The notes under the pieces are model-generated. The model made no database searches, was not told where the DNA came from, and saw only the letters and a list, made by a program, of their open reading frames with translations. Made by a program: the position numbers and the translations under genes. Below are positions 8,878 to 14,962 of a stretch of DNA of 20,422 bases, one piece after another. Position 1 is the stretch's first letter, and every line of letters begins with the position of its first letter. This stretch comes from Coriobacteriales bacterium. Lineage in GTDB: Bacteria > Actinomycetota > Coriobacteriia > Coriobacteriales > UBA8131. The stretch covers positions 1 through 20,422 of the forward strand of contig JAITEK010000162.1 of assembly GCA_031282085.1 (NCBI GenBank). Direction: 5' to 3'.

Positions 8878-9006
8878 GCTATCAAGTTAACAATCTATGA
8901 GTAAACTGTTCTCGATGCACCGTGCGACGCACCCAGAGCGCGGCGCATCGAATTAGGGTAAAATGTTCCCTACGATACCCAGATATGGAGCGGAAAAGGT
9001 AAAAGC

Positions 9007-11208
9007 ATGAGGGATGAGACCGCTGGTACGGGGAGCGCATCGTTCGACGACTTCGATCTCGATTCGTTTCTCAAGGAGAATAACTTTCTGGATAGCGGGA
9101 ATCCAAAGGATGACGCGGCCGATGCGAAGACGACCATAAAACGGCCCCGACGTCATACGCCCTCGGAGCGCATACTCCCCGACGAAAGCCCTCGGAGCGA
9201 AGCACCGAAGCACTCTCTCCCCGAACCCACCTCAGAACCCAAGGATGTTCCACAAGTAAAAGACACCGCGCCATCTGGTAGCAGTGCACCAACGCCTGCG
9301 CCAGCACCAACGGCGACGGAGGCGCCAAAGGAAGCATCACCGGCAACCGCAACGCCAACAGCGCCAACACCAGCCAAAGCATCAGCGCCATCGCCGACGC
9401 CAGAGGAGGCAAACGCATCAACGGCAACGCCGATACCCGCGCTGGCGCCAACACCCAAGCAAGAGAGCGAACGCGGCTCCCGCGGTTCCACTGCCCGCGC
9501 AAGACGTACGGAGAAAGCCGACCCGAACGCGACCATGACCTATGAGGCCCTCGGCGAGGATTATCCCGAGATTCCTCTTGTTGAGGCCGACACGCCTCAC
9601 GCCCGCTCCAGCAGGAGAGCCGCCAGCCCGGCGGCAATCGCTGCGGCCAACAGCCTGGCAGCTGGGGGCGCGGCAGCTGGCAACAGGACAACCAGAAAAA
9701 CCAGAGCAGCCAGAGCGGCGGCGGCGGGCGCGGCCGGTGCAGCGGCAGCTGGTGTGGCCGGTATGGCCGGAGCAGGCGTAGCGAGCGCGGCGGGCGCAAG
9801 AGCAGCCGGCATGGCAGCTGCCCCCGGAGCAGCAGCCGCGGCCGCCGGAACAGCCGCGGCCGCCGCCGGCGCCGCAAGCCCCAGGAGCACGCGAGCCACC
9901 AGGAGTCGGACGACCACTGCGCCCACTCCCCGCAAGGCAGCCTCCTCATCAACACCATCCGAGCTTCCCGCGACAGGCCGTCGGCCGGCACGGAGCAGGA
10001 ACGCGCTCGCGGACGTAGCCAGCAGCATCGCCCCGGAGGTAGAGGAGCCCCTCGCAAACGTCACCCCAACAAAAAAGACGACCACGGCGCAAACCTCGGC
10101 CGCGACGTATCGGCCCAACCCGGCCGCCATCCCAACCATCGAGCCAATCGCCACCCCGACCACCCCGGCCGCCGAGACCACCCCAACTGCCCCAGCCGCC
10201 AAACCCCAAAAGTCCCCCAAATCCGCAGCGGCGCGCAAGGCTGCGGCGGCGCGCAAACGCACGGCGCGTCTCGGCTCGCTTGCAAACCCCAGCGACTTCC
10301 ACCAGGCGAGCCTCGCCGACAACACCTACCACATCCGCGGGGGCGGCACCCGCCACAACCGCCGCACGCCTCTGATGGTCACGTTCATCGCAGTGGTGCT
10401 GCTCGTGGGCGTCGGACTGCTGGCATTCTTGTTCATGGGCCCCCTCCAAGGGCTCCTGGGCGACAAGCCCAAACCCGACATCGTAACGCTCACAAGCACC
10501 CAAACCCGCGAGGCCATCGACTCAGAGATGCCCAAACTCATCGATTACCTCGCTTACAGCACCGACGATGCCTACGCCCTGTTTGCGGAGGCAGGTTGGA
10601 ACGTAACACCAAGCGAGCGCATCACCGCCGAAGATACCGGCGAGAGCACCATCGGGGGCGAGATCATCCACCTGGCCCCCTCGGTCGACCCGACCATCCT
10701 CAACCAGGGCTACTACGAGGGAGGCTTTGACGCCTACGACTTCGACGAGTTGCAGCGTTCCTTCAACGGGGGCTGGATGCTCGCCCTGTCGCAGGGGGCC
10801 GAGGGTGCCTCCTCCCAACTCAAATACCTCAACTTTGCCGCCACTTCGCTCAAAGACGAGATGTCCCACCTGCGAACGCTGCAAGGCCTGGACGGCGAGC
10901 TCTCAGCCGTCGACAAAGAGGATGTTGACGGATTCGGCAACACCTACATCCAGGGCTACACCGTTGTTGGGGAGACCACGTATTTTTGGAAGATCATCGG
11001 CATTGCCTTTGGCGAGTATTACCACGGGCAGGACCGCCGCAGCCTACCGGAGACCGCCGTCTTTGTAAAATGCACCGTTGCCAACTTCGATTTCTACGGG
11101 GCAGGCACTTTCCCCGAGACCGAGACTGAGACCGAGGGCGAAGCCGGAGCCGAGGGCGAGACCCCCACCGACACAACCGAGGAAGCCACCGAAGAAGACC
11201 CCACCTAA
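9007..11208 (+). CDS. Single-pass membrane protein with long low-complexity cytoplasmic region; unknown function
   Basis: 733 residues; ATG at 9007, with AAAAGG 7 nt upstream and a possible -10 TAAAAT at 8959-8964. The N-terminus carries a short acidic motif (FDDFDLDSFLKENNFL, about 12-27). A Pro/Ala/Thr-rich region follows to about 170, then an Ala/Gly-rich block with scattered Arg (about 200-292). Next is a Ser/Thr/Pro-rich stretch and a basic histone-like segment (KSAAARKAAAARKRTARL, about 405-422). One membrane helix (about 457-481, VTFIAVVLLVGVGLLAFLF) precedes a folded domain (about 490-705) and an acidic tail rich in Glu/Thr. By the positive-inside rule the basic N-terminal part is cytoplasmic and the last 250 residues are outside. 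I do not recognise the outer domain. It is monocistronic and convergent with the paaK operon. The basic region could bind nucleic acid or envelope polymers; this is speculation. Confidence 0.88.
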   Translation: MRDETAGTGSASFDDFDLDSFLKENNFLDSGNPKDDAADAKTTIKRPRRHTPSERILPDESPRSEAPKHSLPEPTSEPKDVPQVKDTAPSGSSAPTPAPAPTATEAPKEASPATATPTAPTPAKASAPSPTPEEANASTATPIPALAPTPKQESERGSRGSTARARRTEKADPNATMTYEALGEDYPEIPLVEADTPHARSSRRAASPAAIAAANSLAAGGAAAGNRTTRKTRAARAAAAGAAGAAAAGVAGMAGAGVASAAGARAAGMAAAPGAAAAAAGTAAAAAGAASPRSTRATRSRTTTAPTPRKAASSSTPSELPATGRRPARSRNALADVASSIAPEVEEPLANVTPTKKTTTAQTSAATYRPNPAAIPTIEPIATPTTPAAETTPTAPAAKPQKSPKSAAARKAAAARKRTARLGSLANPSDFHQASLADNTYHIRGGGTRHNRRTPLMVTFIAVVLLVGVGLLAFLFMGPLQGLLGDKPKPDIVTLTSTQTREAIDSEMPKLIDYLAYSTDDAYALFAEAGWNVTPSERITAEDTGESTIGGEIIHLAPSVDPTILNQGYYEGGFDAYDFDELQRSFNGGWMLALSQGAEGASSQLKYLNFAATSLKDEMSHLRTLQGLDGELSAVDKEDVDGFGNTYIQGYTVVGETTYFWKIIGIAFGEYYHGQDRRSLPETAVFVKCTVANFDFYGAGTFPETETETEGEAGAEGETPTDTTEEATEEDPT

Positions 11209-11272
11209 CACACAACCGCCCCGTGCACCGCTTCGCAGTGTTTTGCAAATCCGGTGGCTATCGCCGCCGGTT

Positions 11273-11352
11273 GGATTCCGGCATAAAGCCGGAATGACGG
11301 ACAAAAAACGTGACGTGCGTTTTCCCGTCATTCTGGGCTTGTCCCAGAATCC
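11273..11352. repeat. REPIN-like long palindrome between convergent genes
   Basis: Two REP-like hairpins lie in inverted orientation: ATTCCGGC/GCCGGAAT (11275-11295) and ATTCTGGG/CCCAGAAT (11330-11350). The outer ends GGATTC and GAATCC pair. The inner parts GAATGACGG (11292-11300) and CCGTCATTC (11325-11333) pair, and AAAACG/CGTTTT closes the centre. The whole 80 nt can fold as one long imperfect hairpin or two short ones. It lies between convergent genes and may act as a bidirectional transcription stop, but has no U-tract. Confidence 0.75.
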
Positions 11353-11415
11353 CGTCGCACGCGATAGCGGGCGACGCCTAGGGAGCGCGCAGCGCGACAC
11401 ACGCAGCCGCCCTGC

Positions 11416-12840
11416 TCACCCGCGCCTATCCTCCACGCGCTTAGCCTTCCCCATAAACCGCTCGCTGCTGCCTGGCTCAACAAGGCGCACCTCCACGCCC
11501 AGCTGGAGCACGCCCCGGAGCTTGTCCGCAACAAGCCGTCTAAAGCCCTCCATCTCGGCAAAGGAATCCGTAAACACCTGCGGCTGCACCTCAAGCATGA
11601 GCGTAAGCCGGTCGAGCCCTGTCTCATTGTCCACCACAAGGCGGTAATGCGGGCTGGCGCCGGGAATGGTGCTGAGAACGTCCTCAACCTGGCTTGGATA
11701 GACGTTGGTGCCGCGGATGATGAGCATGTCGTCGGTGCGATGGCGCACCTTCTCCATGCGCGCGGTCGTCCGACCGCAGGCGCAAGGCGCGCAGGTAACG
11801 CTCGTGAGATCGCGGGTGCGATAGCGCAGGATGGGGATGCCCTTCTTTGCCAGCGGCGTGAGTACCAGCTCGCCCTCACATTCGCTGTCCTCGGGTAGTA
11901 CCTCAAGCGTATCCGGGTCGATGACCTCCCAGTAGAAGTGGTCCTCAACGATATGCTGATGGTTGCGCGATGAGAGGCACTCGCCGGAGACTCCCGGCCC
12001 CATGACCTCGGTAAGCCCGTAGTTGTCCGTGCAGATGATGTGCATGCGACTCTCGATCTCGGCCTTGAGCTTGGGCGGGCACGGCTCGCCGCCGAACAGC
12101 CCCACACGCAGCGACGACTTCTCCCAGTCGTAGCCGATGCGTTCGCCCACCTCGCAGATATGCAGGGCATAAGACGGCGTGGCGATAAGCGCGGTGGTGC
12201 CGTAGTCCTCAATCATCATGATATGCCGCTCGGTGTTGCCCGCACCCGCGGGAATCATCGTGCACCCCAGCCCTTCCGCGCCGTAATGCAGGCCAAACCC
12301 GCCCGTGAACATGCCATAGCCAAAGGCCATCTGCACGCGGTCGCCCGGCACCACGCCCGCCATCTGCATCATACTCATAATGCAATAGCGCCACTCCTCG
12401 ATGTCCTCCTTGGTGTAGCCAACCACAATGGGCTTGCCCGTGGTGCCCGAGGAAGCATGCAACCGCACGATTTGGCTGAGCGGCACCGCAAACAACCCAT
12501 ACGGATAATGCTCACGCAACGCCGACTTCTCCGTAAACGGAATATGCCGCACGTCCTCACGCGTTTTAATATCCCCCGGCTCCAGCCCAACAGCCGCAAA
12601 CCGCTCCCGGTAAAACGGCACCCGCTCCCACGCCCAGGCAACCTGCTCCTGGAGCCGCGCAAACTGCACCGCCCGTATCTCCTCACGAGAAGCACACTCA
12701 AAAGCGGGATTAAAAATAGGTTGAGTAGGTGCGGTAGCCGCAGCAGCGGCGAGGCCCAAAGCAGCGTCGGGGGCGAACGCGGTAGCCGCGGCCACAGCCG
12801 CACCGGCCACAGGGGCCGTACCAGGTTGAGTTGGAGTCAT
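11416..12840 (-). CDS. paaK: Phenylacetate-CoA ligase family enzyme (PaaK-type)
   Basis: 474 residues, an adenylate-forming enzyme that activates phenylacetate or a similar aryl acid to its CoA thioester using ATP, in the cytoplasm. Visible signatures are the phosphate loop SSGTTGKP (130-137), DNYGLTEVMGPG (272-283), YRTRDLT (340-346), the CAPCACGR cysteine motif (350-357) and RTDDMLIIRGTNVYPSQVE (368-386). The C-terminus carries the basic GKAKRVED (464-471). The start ATG follows the ACT gene stop by 7 nt, so the two are co-transcribed and probably translationally coupled. Residues 6-40 form an Ala-rich insert flanked by PTQP repeats that ordinary members (about 430-440 residues) lack. The exact substrate cannot be read from sequence; indoleacetate, phenylacetate or hydroxyphenylacetate are all possible in amino-acid-fermenting anaerobes. 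Confidence 0.93.
   Translation of the reverse strand: MTPTQPGTAPVAGAAVAAATAFAPDAALGLAAAAATAPTQPIFNPAFECASREEIRAVQFARLQEQVAWAWERVPFYRERFAAVGLEPGDIKTREDVRHIPFTEKSALREHYPYGLFAVPLSQIVRLHASSGTTGKPIVVGYTKEDIEEWRYCIMSMMQMAGVVPGDRVQMAFGYGMFTGGFGLHYGAEGLGCTMIPAGAGNTERHIMMIEDYGTTALIATPSYALHICEVGERIGYDWEKSSLRVGLFGGEPCPPKLKAEIESRMHIICTDNYGLTEVMGPGVSGECLSSRNHQHIVEDHFYWEVIDPDTLEVLPEDSECEGELVLTPLAKKGIPILRYRTRDLTSVTCAPCACGRTTARMEKVRHRTDDMLIIRGTNVYPSQVEDVLSTIPGASPHYRLVVDNETGLDRLTLMLEVQPQVFTDSFAEMEGFRRLVADKLRGVLQLGVEVRLVEPGSSERFMGKAKRVEDRRG
12718..12834. repeat. Direct repeats bounding a 105-nt in-frame insert in paaK
   Basis: AGGTTGAGT occurs at 12718-12726 and again at 12823-12831, and the match extends to 12 nt with one mismatch. 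The spacing is 105 nt, exactly 35 codons. Collapse between the copies would join MTPTQP directly to IFNPAFEC, giving a protein of 439 residues with a normal PaaK N-terminus. Confidence 0.75.
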
Positions 12841-12847
12841 CGTCGCC

Positions 12848-13276
12848 TCAGCCTCTCGTGTGGGAGTTGAGCAGGTCGTCTTGCTCGATGAGTCGAATAG
12901 GCTGCCCAGCCAGCAGCGCCTGCGCCTGCTGAATGTCGCCCACCTTCAGGGCAACATAGGTCGAGACGAGGGAATAGGCGTACTCCACATTGAGTCCCGC
13001 GTTGGCAACCGCCGAGAATACGTGGTCGAGGGCGCCGGGCTCATCGGGCAGCTCAATGCAAAGCAGCTCCGTTACCGCCGTGAGAGCGCCAGCCGCGCGC
13101 AGGGCCTCCAGAGCCTCTGCCGGCTTGTCCACCACAAAACGGGCGATGCCAAAATCCGTGGTATCCGCAAGCGAGAAACCACGGATACTCACCCCCGCCT
13201 TCTCAAGGACGTCGGTGAGACGGCTCACATGCCCCGGTTGATTCTCCAAAAAAACGCCTATCTGGGTAACACCCAC
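12848..13276 (-). CDS. Tandem ACT-domain regulatory protein
   Basis: 142 residues; GTG start at 13276 chosen for the Shine-Dalgarno AGGGGAG 5 nt upstream. It consists of two ACT domains and little else: residues about 3-68 (IGVFLENQPGHVSRLTDVLEKAG, with the N-x-PG-x turn typical of ligand sites) and about 71-136 (LLCIELPDEPGALDHVFSAVANAG). ACT domains bind amino acids or related small molecules. Stand-alone tandem-ACT proteins of this size are commonly encoded beside PaaK-type ligases in anaerobes, where they are thought to regulate the pathway. Its stop is 7 nt from the ligase start, so the two form an operon. The ligand is unknown; an aromatic or branched-chain amino acid is a guess from the neighbour. 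Confidence 0.92.
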   Translation of the reverse strand: MGVTQIGVFLENQPGHVSRLTDVLEKAGVSIRGFSLADTTDFGIARFVVDKPAEALEALRAAGALTAVTELLCIELPDEPGALDHVFSAVANAGLNVEYAYSLVSTYVALKVGDIQQAQALLAGQPIRLIEQDDLLNSHTRG

Positions 13277-13320
13277 CGTATCTCCCCTCGTACCCTGCTC
13301 CTCCGCCGCGTGAGCGCGTT

Positions 13321-13335
13321 GCGCACACAGTGCGC
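13321..13335. terminator. Short GC-rich hairpin after the FHA gene
   Basis: GCGCAC (13321-13326) and GTGCGC (13330-13335) form a 6-bp stem with a 3-nt loop directly after the FHA stop codon and about 45 nt before the ACT start. No U-tract follows. It may attenuate read-through from the FHA gene into the ACT-paaK operon. Confidence 0.3.
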
Positions 13336-13782
13336 TTATGAGCAGGAGAACCTCATCGAGAACACCCCGATTTGCAGCAACGAACCCTCATACAGCTCGG
13401 CCCGTTCAACTATCTTGCCGTCAACCCAGGTGCCGTTGAGCGACTCCTGGTCGCGCACGATGATAATGCCGCCTTCGCGCTCTATCACCGCATGCTCACG
13501 CGACACGGTCATGTTGTTGAGGAACAGGTCGCAGCTGGGGTCGCGCCCGATGCTCACCGGAAAGCTCTCAAGGTAAAAGACCTCGCCTTTGAGCGGGCCT
13601 TTTGTGAGCGTCAGACGAGGCCGCCCACCCTCGCCGCAAGCGCCGATGGAGCCACTATCGCCCGCCGTGGGCATCTCGATTTCCTCGGTCGCACCAACGA
13701 GCTTAAAGCCGCAACGGTCACATTCGTTACCATCTTCCGCAACCGACGCACCGCATACCGGGCATTTTCTTGCTTCATCCAT
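13336..13782 (-). CDS. Zinc-ribbon and FHA-domain protein
   Basis: 148 residues; ATG at 13782 with AGAGG about 7 nt upstream. Residues 7-25 form a short zinc ribbon (CPVC, then CDRCG). A linker follows, and then an FHA domain from about 56 to the end with the phosphothreonine-binding residues in place: GR at 79-80, SREH at 94-97 and NG at 116-117. FHA domains read phosphothreonine made by Ser/Thr kinases, so this is likely a signalling adaptor in the cytoplasm. No kinase or phosphatase is in the window. The gap to the next gene downstream is 59 nt and contains a small hairpin, so membership of the ACT-paaK operon is possible but not certain. Confidence 0.92.
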   Translation of the reverse strand: MDEARKCPVCGASVAEDGNECDRCGFKLVGATEEIEMPTAGDSGSIGACGEGGRPRLTLTKGPLKGEVFYLESFPVSIGRDPSCDLFLNNMTVSREHAVIEREGGIIIVRDQESLNGTWVDGKIVERAELYEGSLLQIGVFSMRFSCS

Positions 13783-14104
13783 AGCGAACCTCTCAACACC
13801 TTCATGTGTCGCGCCACGCGCTCTCTCACGTCATTCTGGGTCCGAGCGCCCGGATAAGGCTCCAGTGGAGCCTTATCAGCGAAGGACGGGTGAAGCGCTT
13901 GCGCGAACCTACGGGTCTTACCCAGAATCCACCTGGCGGCGGTAACCACCAAACTCACAAAACACCATGAGGGTGCAAAGCGCCCTCACCGTCACGAATC
14001 CGCGCTACACGCCCCGCCTGCTCTGACTGATTTCATAATACCCCGAGAACGCCCCAGTGTCACGAGGACGACTACCGCCGTCCCACGGTATTTGACACAC
14101 CAAT
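13783..14104. other. Intergenic region with composite palindrome
   Basis: 322 nt between the FHA gene and the GcvT-like gene. Its main content is the composite repeat at 13829-13930. I see no supported ORF: the minus-strand frame crossing it has no ribosome-binding site and is largely repeat-derived. I could not place a promoter for the FHA gene. Confidence 0.6.
13829..13930. repeat. Composite nested palindromic element
   Basis: Outer arms ATTCTGGGT (13833-13841) and ACCCAGAAT (13920-13928) enclose a perfect 12-bp inverted repeat GATAAGGCTCCA/TGGAGCCTTATC (13853-13877) with a single central G. The flanks CGTCATTC and GAATCC match the ends of the palindromes at 11328-11352 and 8276-8283, so it belongs to the same family with a different interior. 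Confidence 0.75.
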
Positions 14105-14842
14105 TCACTCACCCAACCGCGCAGCCAAAGCCTGGCCGCCGACAAAATCCATGGGCGCACGCACAAACCCCATAAGGGCCGCCTCGTCGGGGAAAGTGTA
14201 GGCAGCGGCAGCGGCCTGCGAGAACCAGGTGCCCTGCTGCGCGCGCAGCGAGCGGTACTCATCCACCTCCACCGGTTCCATCTCAGGAAAACTCAAAAAT
14301 GCGTTGGCAAGACCCTGCGCGCCCGCAGGCGAGCAGAACAACTCAAATACCTCGCCAGAAGGCTCACCGGGCAGCACCGGCGAGGCCAGCATGAGCGCCG
14401 GCACCGTGTCGAGCTGCACCATCGTAAGACTACCCGTGCAAGGCGACGCAGCAAACCCCCCAACCGCAAGCTCCTCGAGCACCGCCGTGCTCCCCTCGCC
14501 AAACAGCACCACATCGGCCAGCTTATCCGTCTCGTTGGACAGCGCAAGCCCCTCAAAAATAGCGCCTTCCTCGTCGCTGATTTTGCCATGCGCCGAAAGC
14601 CACGCAAAGGCTTCGTCGATGGTTGCGGGGCTGGTTGTTACCATGTATTCATCCGGCCCCGTGCGGATGATGAGAACGAGGTCGATAACCTCGGCCTCCC
14701 CCGTCAGCAGCAGAGACGGCGCCACGCTGCCCGGCTCAGCGAGCAACGCGGTGTCTGCCGTGAACATAATACGTATGAAGTCATGCGCCGCCGCCCCGCT
14801 GACGCGGAACTTACCCAGCGCGCTCATATCACAGAATCTCAT
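14105..14842 (-). CDS. Single-domain GcvT-like (aminomethyltransferase/YgfZ fold) protein
   Basis: 245 residues from the ATG at 14842. An in-frame ATG at 14941 would add 33 residues unlike the family, so I reject it. The N-terminus (MRFCDMSALGKFRVSGAAAHDFIRIMFTAD) matches the start of GcvT and YgfZ folate-binding proteins. The segment VEVDEYRSLRAQQG, then FPDEAALMGFV and MDFVGGQAL at the C-terminus line up with the end of the first GCV_T domain. The C-terminal GCV_T_C barrel of full GcvT (about 360 residues) is absent, as is the KGC-x-GQE signature of YgfZ. The role is probably folate-linked one-carbon handling or Fe-S/repair functions, but enzyme activity is unproven. No Shine-Dalgarno is present, and a -10 sits just before the ATG. 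It stands alone, 322 nt from the FHA gene. Confidence 0.85.
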   Translation of the reverse strand: MRFCDMSALGKFRVSGAAAHDFIRIMFTADTALLAEPGSVAPSLLLTGEAEVIDLVLIIRTGPDEYMVTTSPATIDEAFAWLSAHGKISDEEGAIFEGLALSNETDKLADVVLFGEGSTAVLEELAVGGFAASPCTGSLTMVQLDTVPALMLASPVLPGEPSGEVFELFCSPAGAQGLANAFLSFPEMEPVEVDEYRSLRAQQGTWFSQAAAAAYTFPDEAALMGFVRAPMDFVGGQALAARLGE

Positions 14843-14848
14843 GGGACT

Positions 14849-14854
14849 ATTGTA
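14849..14854 (-). promoter_or_regulatory. -10 element for a possible leaderless transcript
   Basis: TACAAT (five of six to TATAAT, within TATACAAT) ends 6 nt before the ATG at 14842. The predicted transcription start therefore falls on or beside the start codon. No Shine-Dalgarno lies in the AGTCCC between them. The -35 is not recognisable. Leaderless transcripts are common in actinobacteria. Confidence 0.4.
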
Positions 14855-14922
14855 TACGAATTGCCAAAACCGGCACAGTACGTCGCGCGAGACGCAGGGC
14901 ATCCCCCTGGGCAACAGACCTG

Positions 14923-14954
14923 ATGAGCAGGAGCCGCGCACAGCTCCTGCTCAT
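14923..14954. terminator. Perfect 12-bp hairpin downstream of surface protein B
   Basis: ATGAGCAGGAGC (14923-14934) and GCTCCTGCTCAT (14943-14954) pair perfectly around an 8-nt loop, starting 8 nt after the stop codon of protein B. The following sequence on that strand (CAGGTCTGTTG) is not U-rich, so it is a strong stem with a weak tail. It likely ends transcription of B before the GcvT-like gene. Confidence 0.6.
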
Positions 14955-14962
14955 TCGTTGTG

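Noticed and set aside
9597..10325. 242-codon minus-strand Ala-rich open frame opposite the membrane protein
   Set aside because: It mirrors the GC-rich low-complexity DNA of the plus-strand gene, has no ribosome-binding site, and the plus-strand frame contains a clear membrane helix and folded domain.
13611..13958. 115-codon minus-strand ORF overlapping the FHA gene and the composite palindrome
   Set aside because: It crosses the repeat element, overlaps the well-supported FHA gene in another frame and has no ribosome-binding site.
14092..14097. Perfect TTGACA on the plus strand
   Set aside because: No -10-like hexamer lies 16-19 nt downstream, and it would point into the antisense of the GcvT-like gene.
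14843..14941. 33-codon N-terminal extension of the GcvT-like protein
   Set aside because: The extension sequence is unlike the family, and a -10 element lies within it. The family N-terminus begins at the ATG at 14842.
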